A stretch of DNA of 9,803 bases. Source: Verrucomicrobiota bacterium. Its GTDB lineage: Bacteria; Verrucomicrobiota; Verrucomicrobiia; Limisphaerales; UBA9464. The notes beneath the pieces are model-generated. The model saw only the letters and a program-made list of their open reading frames with translations, did not search any database and was not told the DNA's origin. This document shows positions 1-6,427 of this stretch, one piece after another (position 1 is the stretch's first letter; each line of letters begins with the position of its first letter). The position numbers and the translations under genes were made by a program. The stretch lies in assembly GCA_017302195.1 (NCBI GenBank), contig JAFLEG010000106.1, forward strand, positions 1 through 9,803. Reading direction: 5' to 3'.

Positions 1-15
1 CGCCTCCCGGAGCGT

Positions 16-112
16 TGGTGGGGCGAGGCTCCCGACGAGCCGTGAGCGTGTGGAGTCGCCACCCGCCGAGTTCGCGGTTGCGCGGACGGCTCGGCGGGAG
101 CCTCACCCCACC
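16..112. repeat. Dispersed inverted-repeat element, best-preserved copy (copy A)
   Basis: The two ends are long inverted arms. Bases 17-41 and 88-112 are reverse complements at 23 of 25 positions, around a 46-base centre. The element begins TGGTGGGGCG and ends CCCCACC. A related copy lies at 6128-6215 on the same strand (36 of 41 identical over the first 41 bases), a deleted relative at 5899-5944, and a head fragment at 6387-6397. The near-perfect arms suggest a folded DNA or RNA structure, or a small non-autonomous mobile unit (REP/MITE-like). There is no coding capacity of its own and no clear target-site duplication. Similar GC-rich palindromes are, from memory, frequent between genes in Verrucomicrobiota. 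Confidence 0.75.
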
Positions 113-279
113 GGATCTCGGGCGTCATTGCATCCTCCAGGAAACTGAGATGCGCCCCTTCGATCTCTTCCACCTGATGGGAATCCCGCCCCGTGGAAAT
201 CGTTCCGGTTCCCGGATGACGATGCCCCGATTCTCCGGTCCCAAAACATGCCACGCTTGCCTCCATCATTCCTCGATTC
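113..279. other. Intergenic stretch before the pilin-like gene
   Basis: No gene, RNA or convincing promoter was recognised here. The pilin-like frame is open only from base 220, after an in-frame TGA at 217-219. There is no other ATG or GTG in that frame before 280, and no clear Shine-Dalgarno sequence precedes the chosen start. Confidence 0.5.
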
Positions 280-1146
280 ATGATCCTCAGAGTGCTCCTG
301 TATGCCCAAGCCCAATGCAGTGGACCATTCTGGCGCCCCGCCCGACACCCGATCCCGCCTGAAGGCATCCCGCGTCGGGCATTCACCCTGGTCGAGTTGC
401 TCGCCGTCACGGCCATCGTCGGAATTTTGGCCATGCTGATCCTGGGAGCCTTCGTCGGAGCACGCCGCAAGGCACTCCAGGCACGGTGCGCCAGCAATCT
501 CCGCCAATTGGGAGTCGCCCTGAATCAGTTTGTTGGTGACCACGGAGAATATCCGCTCGCGTTAAACCTCGGATGGACGAAGGGACAGTTTCAACATCAT
601 GGAGGGACCTGGATTTCCGGCATTCAAGAAAACCTCTCTGGTGGCACCCGGCAATCCAGGGACTCGCTGAACAAGGGCGTTTGGGACTGCCCCAGCGCCG
701 CGAAACCGGCCGACTGGCCCCAAAAAACTGTCTATAGACACTACGGATACAATGGCAATGGCCTGGGGATGACCCTGGATCAAGCCTCGCTGGGCCTCGG
801 TGGGCGCTTCGCTGGATTTGGAGCCGGCTACGCGCCGCCAGTGAAATCCGGCGACGTCATCAGTCCCAGCGACTGCATGGCCATCGGGGACGGGTTCCAC
901 GGCTGGAACGGGGTGATCCAGGATGGACGCCACCTGCTCTGGAGGTGGAACCTGCCAACCACGGACCAGATTCCCGGCAGCACCTCACGATCCCGGAAGA
1001 GGCACGGAGGCCGGGCCAATGTCGTCTTCTGCGATGGTCACGTGGAGGCGCCGCTCCTCGACTCCCTGTTCGTTGAGACCAGCGATGCCTCCCTGCGCCG
1101 CTGGAATCGGGATGGCCAACCCCATCGGGAACGTCTGAACCCGTAG
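280..1146 (+). CDS. Prepilin-type N-terminal methylation domain protein with H-X9-DG motif (DUF1559-like)
   Basis: This 288-residue protein is predicted to be a pseudopilin-like envelope protein, exported and processed by prepilin peptidase. A basic leader of about 34 residues ends in RRA, followed by FTLVELLAVTAIVGILAMLI. That is the classic cleavage/methylation site with glutamate at mature position +5 and a single hydrophobic helix. Alanine replaces the usual glycine at -1, a common variant. The region after the helix (ARRKALQARCASNLRQLGVA) is the expected amphipathic continuation. Near the C-terminus, RHGGRANVVFCDGHVEA contains H-X9-DG, the signature of a large verrucomicrobial/planctomycete family. 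The start is the only ATG in the open frame upstream of the leader. The leader is long, so GTG at 292 is possible. The gene is monocistronic here and convergent with pnkp, with a 52-base gap. The exact role (secretion system, surface filament or other) is unknown, because such paralogues are numerous and mostly uncharacterised. Confidence 0.88.
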   Translation: MILRVLLYAQAQCSGPFWRPARHPIPPEGIPRRAFTLVELLAVTAIVGILAMLILGAFVGARRKALQARCASNLRQLGVALNQFVGDHGEYPLALNLGWTKGQFQHHGGTWISGIQENLSGGTRQSRDSLNKGVWDCPSAAKPADWPQKTVYRHYGYNGNGLGMTLDQASLGLGGRFAGFGAGYAPPVKSGDVISPSDCMAIGDGFHGWNGVIQDGRHLLWRWNLPTTDQIPGSTSRSRKRHGGRANVVFCDGHVEAPLLDSLFVETSDASLRRWNRDGQPHRERLNP

Positions 1147-1198
1147 ATTGTGGAGTTCCGGACGCCGTTCCCCATTCGGCGAACCTCACCCATCCGCA

Positions 1199-3763
1199 TC
1201 ACAGACGCGGATCCACCGGCTCGCTCTCCAGGGCCAGCACGGCGAACACGCATTCGTGCACACGCCGGAGCGGTTCGCGGCGGACGAATCGCTCCAGCCC
1301 CTCGATGCCCAGCGCGAACTCCCGCAGGGCGAGGGATCGCTTCCTCTGAAGCCCGCGGCTGCGCAGACGCTCCAGGTGCTCCGGCAGGGTGTACTCCGGT
1401 CCGTAGATGATCCGCAGGTATTCCCGTCCGCGGCACTTCACCGCGGGCTGCACCAATCCCTTGCGTCCGCGCGCCACGAACGACTGGGGCTTGACCACCA
1501 TGCCCTCGCCGCCCCGCGCGGTGAGCTGCTCCCACCAGTTCACGGCCGCGGCCTCGCTCCGGGGATCGGTCAGGTCCACCGTCAGGGACGGGGTGGCGAT
1601 GATCAGGTCGCCGGCCAGACGCGACAGCATCGACAGATGCCAGGCGTGATCCCTCTGGATATGGACCGCCCCTTCGGAGGCCAGCAGATGGAATGGCGCC
1701 AGCCTCAGGTCCTCCACCGACCGCACCGGCCAGCAATAGCGCCGGTAGGCCTGCGAGTACCGGGACGCCAGGTCGAGGCGGTCCGCAGTCGTTGCCGCCA
1801 ACTCTTCGACCGCCACGCCCCGGTCTCGGGCCTGCGCCAGAATTCGCGAGGCCTCGGACAGCGCCATCGTGGCCGCCACGGCGACCGGCGCGTATTGCTC
1901 ACGCACCAGCGCCTGCGCCTTGGCCGACCAGGGCATCAGCTCGCAGTCCAGGCAGACCCAGTCCGTGGCCAGTTCCTCCCACAGGCCGGACCGGGACATC
2001 GCCTCCCGCACCCGCTCCAGCACGGACATCTCCAGCGTCGGATCATCGAAGAACCGGCGTCCGGTCCGGGTGATGCAGATGCCGCCGCCCTCCAACACTC
2101 CGAAGCGGCGCGCCGCAGCCGCGTCGTCACGGCAGACGAGGACCACCGTCCGCGATCCCATGTGCTTCTCCTCGCAGATCACCGAGGGCACCCCTTCCTG
2201 CCGGAAGTATCCGAAGGCCTCGGCCGGATGCTCCAGCAACCCTTCGACGCGGCTGGTCCCACAGGGTGCCATGGTCGGGGGCAGGTAGATCAGCCACCTC
2301 GGATCCACGGCAAAGCGGCTCATGACCTCCAGGGCGGCCGACGCATTCTCCTCCCGGACCGTGACCCCGCCCTGCAGCCGGGTCTGGACCAGGCGTTTGC
2401 CCGCGACATCCGACAGATCCAGCAGATCATCCTCCGCCTGCTGCGCCGACCTGGCCTGCGCCGGCACGCCGGCCGTGCCCGCGGACTCCGCGGCAGGACG
2501 GTCGAGAAAGGGACGGGACGGGGTGGCATACGTCCGGATCGCCGGCGTCGAGACCAACTCCTTCTCCGGATACCGCAGCGCCGTCAGGGAGCCGCCGAAG
2601 ACACAGCCGGTGTCTATGTTGATCGTGCCGTTCAGCCATTCAGGCTGGGGCACCGGGGTGTGGCCATAGACCACCATGGCCCGTCCGCGGTACTCAGCGG
2701 CCCACGGATGGCGCACCGGAAGCCCGAACTCGTCGGTCTCCCCGGTGGTCTCCCCATACAGTGCGAAGTCGCGGACCGCTCCCGAACCGCGACCCTGCAT
2801 GGACTCCTTCATGCCGGCATGTGCCACCACCAGGCGGCCCTCATCGAGCAGGTAGTGGCTTACCAGGCCATCCAGGAACGTCGCCACCTCCCCGCGAAAC
2901 TCGCCGCTCTCCGCGGACAACTGGGCGAGCGACTCGGCGAGTCCGTGGGTCACCTGCACCTCGCGTCCGCGCAGCGCCCGCATCAGCTTGATGTCATGAT
3001 TTCCCGGGACGCACAGCGCCACGCCCTCGCGGACGGCGTTCATCACCAACCGGAGCACCTGGGGCGTCTTCGGGCCGCGATCCACCAGATCCCCGAGGAA
3101 GATCAGCCGCCGGCCGGACGGCGTCACCGCACAGGAGGATTCATCCACCGCATGCCCCAGTTTCCGCAGGAGCGACACCAGTTCATCGAAGCAGCCATGC
3201 ACATCCCCGATGAGATCGAAGGGACCGTGATCGTCCCGCCGGTTGTTCCAGAGCGGCTGGCGTTCGATCGCCACCGAGGCGATCTCCTCGGGGCTCCGCA
3301 GCACATGCCGATGGCGGAATCCCTCGCGTTCGAGTCCGCGCAGGGACCGCCGGAGCTGCTGTGCCTGCTGCCGGACGACATGCGGCCCGAAGTCGCGGTC
3401 CGGACGCCCCCGGTTGCGCTCCAGCGCCACGCCCTCCGGCACATCGAGCACGATGGCCACCGGCAGGCAGTGATACTCCCGGGCGATGGCGATGAGCGGC
3501 TTCCGCGCCTCGGCCTGGACGTTGGTGGCGTCCACCACCGTCAGACGGCCGGCGGCGAGGCGCTTCCTGAGGATGAAATGCAGGACCTCAAACGCCTCCC
3601 GGCTTGCCGACTGGTCGTTCTCATCGTCCGCCACCAGGCCGCGGCAGAAGTCCGAGGACAGAATCTCCGTCGTCTTGAAACAGCGTCGGGCAAAGGTGCT
3701 CTTCCCGGAGCCCGAGACCCCGATCAGCATCACCAACGACAGTTCTGGGACGGTAATGGTCAT
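1199..3763 (-). CDS. pnkp: Polynucleotide kinase-phosphatase-ligase (bacterial Pnkp, RNA repair)
   Basis: This 854-residue trifunctional RNA end-healing and sealing enzyme is close in length to the characterised Clostridium thermocellum Pnkp (about 870). Residues 1-170 form the 5'-OH kinase. The P-loop GVSGSGKST (15-23) has K21 and S22, followed by D38, R41, R116 and R120, the same numbering I recall for the clostridial active site. Residues 180-400 form a binuclear metallophosphatase that removes 2',3'-cyclic and 3' phosphates: GDVHG (D187, H189), GDLVDRG (D225), GNHD (N255, H256), AHAG (H315), YGHTP (H368) and D384. An Ala/Gln-rich linker (about 415-445) leads to the ligase/adenylyltransferase. 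The latter has nucleophile K533 in EEKHMGSR, the conserved LDCELMPW (605-612), GGEGMVVKP with K758, and AVKCRGREYLRIIYG with K776. Every key residue looks intact. The start ATG overlaps the hen1 stop by 4 bases, so translation is probably coupled. It is predicted to act in the cytoplasm in complex with Hen1, repairing tRNA cut by ribotoxins. No separate Rnl ligase gene is present, so this is the two-gene Pnkp/Hen1 type. Confidence 0.97.
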   Translation of the reverse strand: MTITVPELSLVMLIGVSGSGKSTFARRCFKTTEILSSDFCRGLVADDENDQSASREAFEVLHFILRKRLAAGRLTVVDATNVQAEARKPLIAIAREYHCLPVAIVLDVPEGVALERNRGRPDRDFGPHVVRQQAQQLRRSLRGLEREGFRHRHVLRSPEEIASVAIERQPLWNNRRDDHGPFDLIGDVHGCFDELVSLLRKLGHAVDESSCAVTPSGRRLIFLGDLVDRGPKTPQVLRLVMNAVREGVALCVPGNHDIKLMRALRGREVQVTHGLAESLAQLSAESGEFRGEVATFLDGLVSHYLLDEGRLVVAHAGMKESMQGRGSGAVRDFALYGETTGETDEFGLPVRHPWAAEYRGRAMVVYGHTPVPQPEWLNGTINIDTGCVFGGSLTALRYPEKELVSTPAIRTYATPSRPFLDRPAAESAGTAGVPAQARSAQQAEDDLLDLSDVAGKRLVQTRLQGGVTVREENASAALEVMSRFAVDPRWLIYLPPTMAPCGTSRVEGLLEHPAEAFGYFRQEGVPSVICEEKHMGSRTVVLVCRDDAAAARRFGVLEGGGICITRTGRRFFDDPTLEMSVLERVREAMSRSGLWEELATDWVCLDCELMPWSAKAQALVREQYAPVAVAATMALSEASRILAQARDRGVAVEELAATTADRLDLASRYSQAYRRYCWPVRSVEDLRLAPFHLLASEGAVHIQRDHAWHLSMLSRLAGDLIIATPSLTVDLTDPRSEAAAVNWWEQLTARGGEGMVVKPQSFVARGRKGLVQPAVKCRGREYLRIIYGPEYTLPEHLERLRSRGLQRKRSLALREFALGIEGLERFVRREPLRRVHECVFAVLALESEPVDPRL

Positions 3764-5238
3764 GAAGGCGTCCGCCGTTCAAACACCGCCATCTGGGTGG
3801 GGGATCCCAGGGACGGATCCACCGGGCCGACCGGCAGGTATCGGACCTCGTAGCCGTGGCGTTCTGCCACGGCCGCACCCCAGGAGCGAAACTCGGCGCG
3901 GGTCCATTCGAACCGATGATCCCGGTGGCGGAAGCGGCCGGCGGGAAGCGTGGGCCAGGTGACGTTGTACTCCCGATTGGGGGTGGTGATGACCACCGTG
4001 GCGGGACGCGCGTGGCCAAACACCACCCGTTCGAAGGCCGCCAGGCGCGGGGCATCCAGATGTTCGATGACCTCGACCACCGCCGCCGCATCGAATCCGC
4101 GCAGCCGGTCGTCCCGGTACAGCAGGGAGCCATGAAGCAACAGCACCCGGGCCCGCTGCGCCTCGGACCACCGGTCCCGGTGCATCCGTTCTGCCGCGGT
4201 CTCCAGGGTCCGATGCGAGACATCCATCCCCGCGATGCGCCCGAACTGGCGCTCGCGGATCAGCAACTGCAGCAGCCGCCCCTCCCCGCATCCCAGGTCG
4301 GCCACCGACTCCGCACCGCTTCCCTTGAGCACGGCCAGAACCGTGCCCAGTCGCTGCTCGTTCAGGGACGGCTCTCGGGCATCGGGGTCCGATTGGGGAT
4401 CGGGAACTCCAATGGGAAGCTCCCGGCCCGGGGATGCCGGAGACTCCAGCAGTGCTTCCGCAGCGTCCGCCGCGGTCTCGGTCTCGGCGGGGGAGCCGTC
4501 CCCCTCGTCCTTCAACTGGTCGAGGGCATCCGCGACCAGGGCGCGACGATGCTTGAGATAGCGGCGCGCGATCAGATCGCGCTCCGGATGCGCCGGCAGC
4601 CATCCCTCGCCGTGGCGGAGCAGCTTGACCACCTCGTCGTCGCCCACCCAGTAGTGCTTGTCATCGTCCAGGACCGGAATGAGCACATACAGGTGCGCCA
4701 GCAGGCGGCGCAGCGGCACCTCAGCCTCCAGGGACACGCGGAAGTACGGACTGTCACCCCACTCGGGAAAGGAAGGGTCCAAGGGTCCCCGTGACGCCTC
4801 CACGCGATATCCGAGCGGTTCGAACAGCCGGCGAAGCACCCCCTCCCCGCCGCGACAGGGGACGGCGGCCAGCGTGACCGCCAGGGGGAGTGGCCTGTCC
4901 ACCAGCTCGGGACGTTCACGGCTGACTCCCGACAGGGCGGTGCCGAACACCTCGGCAATGGCGACACTCAGAAAGGAGGAGGCGGCATAGGGCCGGTCGT
5001 TGACGTACTGATCCAGGGCGCCGCCCTCTCCGGATGGACCCCGGCGGTCGCGAACCAATCCCACGGGATCCACCTCCACCAGCAGGGCAGCGGTGCACCG
5101 GGACTCTCCGGCCTCCGGGTAGAACACCCGGGCCCTGCCAAAATTGAGGGTGAAGGACTGCACCCGCTCGGGATGCTTCCGCAACAGATGCCCCAGATCG
5201 GTGGCGGGACGGTGGGTGGTGGTAAGGGTCAGCAGCAC
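3760..5238 (-). CDS. hen1: 3'-terminal RNA ribose 2'-O-methyltransferase Hen1
   Basis: This 492-residue protein methylates the 2'-OH of the 3'-terminal ribose of broken RNA before Pnkp seals it, so the repaired junction cannot be recut. The N-terminal part (1 to about 240, opening MLLTLTTTHRPATDLGHLL) is the bacterial Hen1-N domain, which in characterised systems binds Pnkp and activates its ligase. Residues 245-292 are an acidic, Pro/Ala-rich linker. The C-terminal methyltransferase has the SAM-binding VADLGCGEG (312-320). The metal-dependent catalytic set is E389, E392 and H393 in VVEVIEHL, plus H441 in RHRDHRFEW. These correspond to clostridial E366, E369, H370 and H418 with a constant offset of 23, from memory. 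The start is GTG at 5236-5238, chosen because the N-terminus then matches known Hen1 proteins. No strong Shine-Dalgarno lies at the usual distance. It is the first gene of the hen1-pnkp unit, and the thioredoxin-like gene lies 98 bases upstream. Confidence 0.97.
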   Translation of the reverse strand: MLLTLTTTHRPATDLGHLLRKHPERVQSFTLNFGRARVFYPEAGESRCTAALLVEVDPVGLVRDRRGPSGEGGALDQYVNDRPYAASSFLSVAIAEVFGTALSGVSRERPELVDRPLPLAVTLAAVPCRGGEGVLRRLFEPLGYRVEASRGPLDPSFPEWGDSPYFRVSLEAEVPLRRLLAHLYVLIPVLDDDKHYWVGDDEVVKLLRHGEGWLPAHPERDLIARRYLKHRRALVADALDQLKDEGDGSPAETETAADAAEALLESPASPGRELPIGVPDPQSDPDAREPSLNEQRLGTVLAVLKGSGAESVADLGCGEGRLLQLLIRERQFGRIAGMDVSHRTLETAAERMHRDRWSEAQRARVLLLHGSLLYRDDRLRGFDAAAVVEVIEHLDAPRLAAFERVVFGHARPATVVITTPNREYNVTWPTLPAGRFRHRDHRFEWTRAEFRSWGAAVAERHGYEVRYLPVGPVDPSLGSPTQMAVFERRTPS

Positions 5239-5269
5239 GACGACAATCCCGGGAATGCTTCAAGCCCCT

Positions 5270-5285
5270 CCCCGGCGGTCCGGGG
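5270..5285 (-). promoter_or_regulatory. GC hairpin in the hen1 5' leader
   Basis: CCCCGG and CCGGGG flank a 4-base loop, a perfect 6-bp stem ending 31 bases before the hen1 GTG. No T-run follows on the minus strand; the next bases are AGGGGCTTGAAGC. It could be a leader structure affecting hen1 translation or read-through from the upstream gene, or a chance hairpin in GC-rich DNA. No promoter was recognised between it and the start codon. Confidence 0.3.
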
Positions 5286-5317
5286 ATTGGAGCGAAGGGT
5301 CCGGATGGATTCAAGAC

Positions 5318-5335
5318 CGGCCGAGCTCCCGGCCG
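5318..5335 (-). terminator. Hairpin directly after the thioredoxin-like gene, possible weak terminator
   Basis: CGGCCG, a 6-base loop and CGGCCG form a perfect 6-bp GC stem starting 1 base after the TAG stop of the thioredoxin-like gene. On the minus strand it is followed by GTCTTGAATCC, which is only a poor U-tract. It could attenuate transcription between the thioredoxin-like gene and hen1-pnkp, but the missing U-run makes an efficient intrinsic terminator doubtful. Confidence 0.35.
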
Positions 5336-5336
5336 T

Positions 5337-5804
5337 CTATGGCGCAGCGGCGGGCGGTGCCTTGGCGGTGCGCCCCATCCACTTCTCGATCATCGCGGTC
5401 ATGGCAGGGGCCCCGCCCTTGAGGTAGCCGACCTGGCGTCCCAGCTCCTTCCCGTCGGCCCCCACCAGCACATAGGTGGGAAACCCGGTCACGCGGAACT
5501 GATCCTTCACGGCGGCGTTGGCCCGCTTCAGCTCGGCCGACTGCGGGATGCTGTTGGGAAAGTCGAGCTCGACCAGGAGCAGATTGGACGAGGCAAAATG
5601 GATGAATTCCTTGGTGGACAGCGTCTCCCGATGCATGCGCTTGCACCAGCCGCACCAGTCCGATCCGGTGAAGTTGATCAGGATTGGCCGCTTGGACTTC
5701 TCGGCGAACTTCTGGGCCTGTTCGAAGCTGGCGAGCCACCCCGGGCTGGCGGCAAAGGCGGCGAACCCGAAGAATGCAGCGACACAGACCAGGAAGTTTC
5801 GCAT
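5337..5804 (-). CDS. Exported thioredoxin-fold protein (thioredoxin family, WCGWC)
   Basis: This 155-residue protein begins with a short signal peptide or membrane anchor. MRNFLVCVAAFFGFAAFAA (1-19) has one basic residue, a hydrophobic core and a probable A-x-A-type cleavage near 17-19, giving a periplasmic product of about 136 residues. The thioredoxin fold is shown by ILINFTGSDWCGWCKRM, with redox cysteines C51 and C54 (CGWC), and by GFPTYV with the cis-proline P109. The pattern resembles thioredoxin_7-type small proteins often found in Verrucomicrobiota and Planctomycetota. The likely role is thiol-disulphide exchange in the periplasm, with substrate unknown. A short Ala/Pro-rich tail closes the chain. 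It lies upstream of hen1 on the same strand, but two hairpins separate them and the predicted cell compartment differs, so functional coupling to RNA repair is unlikely. The start ATG is followed directly by the signal peptide; GCAGGG about 10 bases upstream is a weak ribosome-binding site. Confidence 0.92.
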   Translation of the reverse strand: MRNFLVCVAAFFGFAAFAASPGWLASFEQAQKFAEKSKRPILINFTGSDWCGWCKRMHRETLSTKEFIHFASSNLLLVELDFPNSIPQSAELKRANAAVKDQFRVTGFPTYVLVGADGKELGRQVGYLKGGAPAMTAMIEKWMGRTAKAPPAAAP

Positions 5805-5882
5805 GCTGGAGACCCTGCCCGCCTGAATCCGAAGGCGCGATCAGAAACCGTGCGGAAGCAGGTGCTGCACCCCGGTTGATGG

Positions 5883-5944
5883 GGTGGAGGCGCCGCCCTG
5901 GTGGGGCGCCGTACGCGCGTGGAGCCTCCACCACGACGATTCGC
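5883..5944. repeat. Deleted relative of the dispersed element (copy C) with a new hairpin
   Basis: Bases 5899-5908 repeat the element head TGGTGGGGCG. Bases 5909-5944 then align without gaps to 6152-6187 of copy B, with 27 of 36 identical. The 14 bases present in copy B at 6138-6151 are missing. Independently, GGTGGAGGC (5883-5891) and GCCTCCACC (5924-5932) form a perfect 9-base inverted repeat enclosing the head. This is best read as a shortened, diverged copy of the element at 16-112. Confidence 0.6.
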
Positions 5945-5984
5945 TCACGATACGCGGGCCAGAAGTGGAGGCTGCCCTTGGAGT

Positions 5985-6013
5985 GCGGCGGCGCAGCGCA
6001 GCGGAGACGCCGC
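5985..6013. repeat. GC-rich inverted repeat
   Basis: GCGGCG (5985-5990) and CGCCGC (6008-6013) flank a centre built from GCGCAGCGCAGCGGAGA. It sits in a longer stretch (about 5977-6032) whose composition resembles verrucomicrobial intergenic repeats that I recall. There is no second copy in this window, so the family assignment is an inference. Confidence 0.4.
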
Positions 6014-6086
6014 TTTGCCGTGGCGCTTCAACCACGAACTGGATGTTCAATCCCCTTCCGGCACACCCTTCGCATCCCACGCGAAA

Positions 6087-6104
6087 GCGGTGGCAAGCCA
6101 CCGC
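6087..6104. repeat. Perfect 8-bp REP-like palindrome
   Basis: GCGGTGGC, AA and GCCACCGC form a perfect 8-base inverted repeat with a 2-base centre. It stands free of any gene, between copies C and B of the dispersed element. It looks like a REP-type palindrome. It is unlikely to be a terminator, because it lies far from gene ends and has no T-run on either side. Confidence 0.5.
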
Positions 6105-6127
6105 AGTCCCAAGACGCGCATCACCCT

Positions 6128-6215
6128 TGGTGGGGCGAATCTCCGGATGAGCCGTGCGCGTGTGGAGTTACCGTCACGTCAATTCGCCCCGGTGTTGGCT
6201 CGGCGAGCTCGCTCT
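6128..6215. repeat. Dispersed element, copy B (right arm eroded)
   Basis: The first 41 bases match copy A (16-56) at 36 positions, in the same orientation. Similarity continues weakly through ATTCGC (6182-6187) to GGCTCGGCG (6197-6205), the equivalent of copy A's right arm. Beyond that the arm has diverged and no longer pairs well with 6129-6153. The copy appears old compared with copy A. Confidence 0.65.
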
Positions 6216-6266
6216 GCCGTTGAGGAAAGGATGAACGCTGAATGATGCGTGATGAGGTGGAGGTCG

Positions 6267-6397
6267 CAGGAGACGAGGTGACGAGACTCTGATTTTCCCA
6301 TCGTTGCGTGCGGCTGTCGCCCGCAGCACCGGGGTCTCCACGGCCGAGGGTGGAGATGGAGCCTCCTCACGTCGTCTCCTACATCCTGGTGGGGCGC
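6267..6397. repeat. Long inverted repeat downstream of topB, with a head fragment of the dispersed element (copy D)
   Basis: Bases 6267-6290 and 6358-6381 are reverse complements at 19 of 24 positions, around a 67-base spacer. Each arm carries the core GGAGACGA-GTGACGAG or its complement. Directly after the right arm, 6387-6396 repeats the head TGGTGGGGCG of the element at 16-112. The topB stop lies about 30 bases further right, so the structure falls just downstream of topB. It could form in the topB 3' untranslated RNA, but it lacks the compact stem and U-run of an intrinsic terminator. Confidence 0.5.
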
Positions 6398-6427
6398 GCA
6401 GGACACGACCCCGGTCTTCTCCGCGGC

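Larger units (their letters stand above)
5805..6427. other. Gene-free 0.6-kb gap filled with palindromic repeats
   Basis: No credible gene lies in this 623-base gap between the topB stop and the thioredoxin-like start. Short open frames that cross it have repeat-derived Arg/Ala/Gly-rich sequence. The gap is instead an almost continuous series of inverted repeats, listed separately at 5883-5944, 5985-6013, 6087-6104, 6128-6215 and 6267-6397. Any promoter for the thioredoxin-like gene must lie at the low-coordinate end; none was recognised with confidence. Confidence 0.7.

Noticed and set aside
15..362. A 115-residue frame beginning inside the first repeat
   Set aside because: Its N-terminal third is the translated inverted repeat and its end overlaps the prepilin gene in another frame. 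It has no motif or ribosome-binding site.
1163..1181. Possible bidirectional terminator between the prepilin gene and pnkp (CGCCG and CGGCG)
   Set aside because: The stem is only 5 bp with a 9-base loop and no T-run on either side, so it is not distinguishable from chance in this GC-rich sequence.
1148..3853. A 901-residue open frame on the + strand opposite pnkp
   Set aside because: It is the antisense shadow of pnkp. Its sequence is rich in Arg, His, Gln and Pro with no recognisable domain, as expected from GC-rich codon usage, while the opposite strand encodes a fully recognisable enzyme.
5337..5804. Thioredoxin-like protein as a third component of the RNA repair system
   Set aside because: It carries an export signal, so it should sit outside the cytoplasm, and hairpins separate it from hen1. 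Adjacency alone does not support a shared function.
5684..6223. Overlapping open frames of 80-180 residues through the repeat-dense gap
   Set aside because: They translate the palindromic repeats into Arg/Ala/Gly-rich sequence, overlap the thioredoxin-like gene antisense and have no conserved domain.
5883..6397. The repeat cluster as a CRISPR array
   Set aside because: The repeats are few, diverged, unequal in length and unevenly spaced, with internal dyads. There are no regular spacers and no cas genes.
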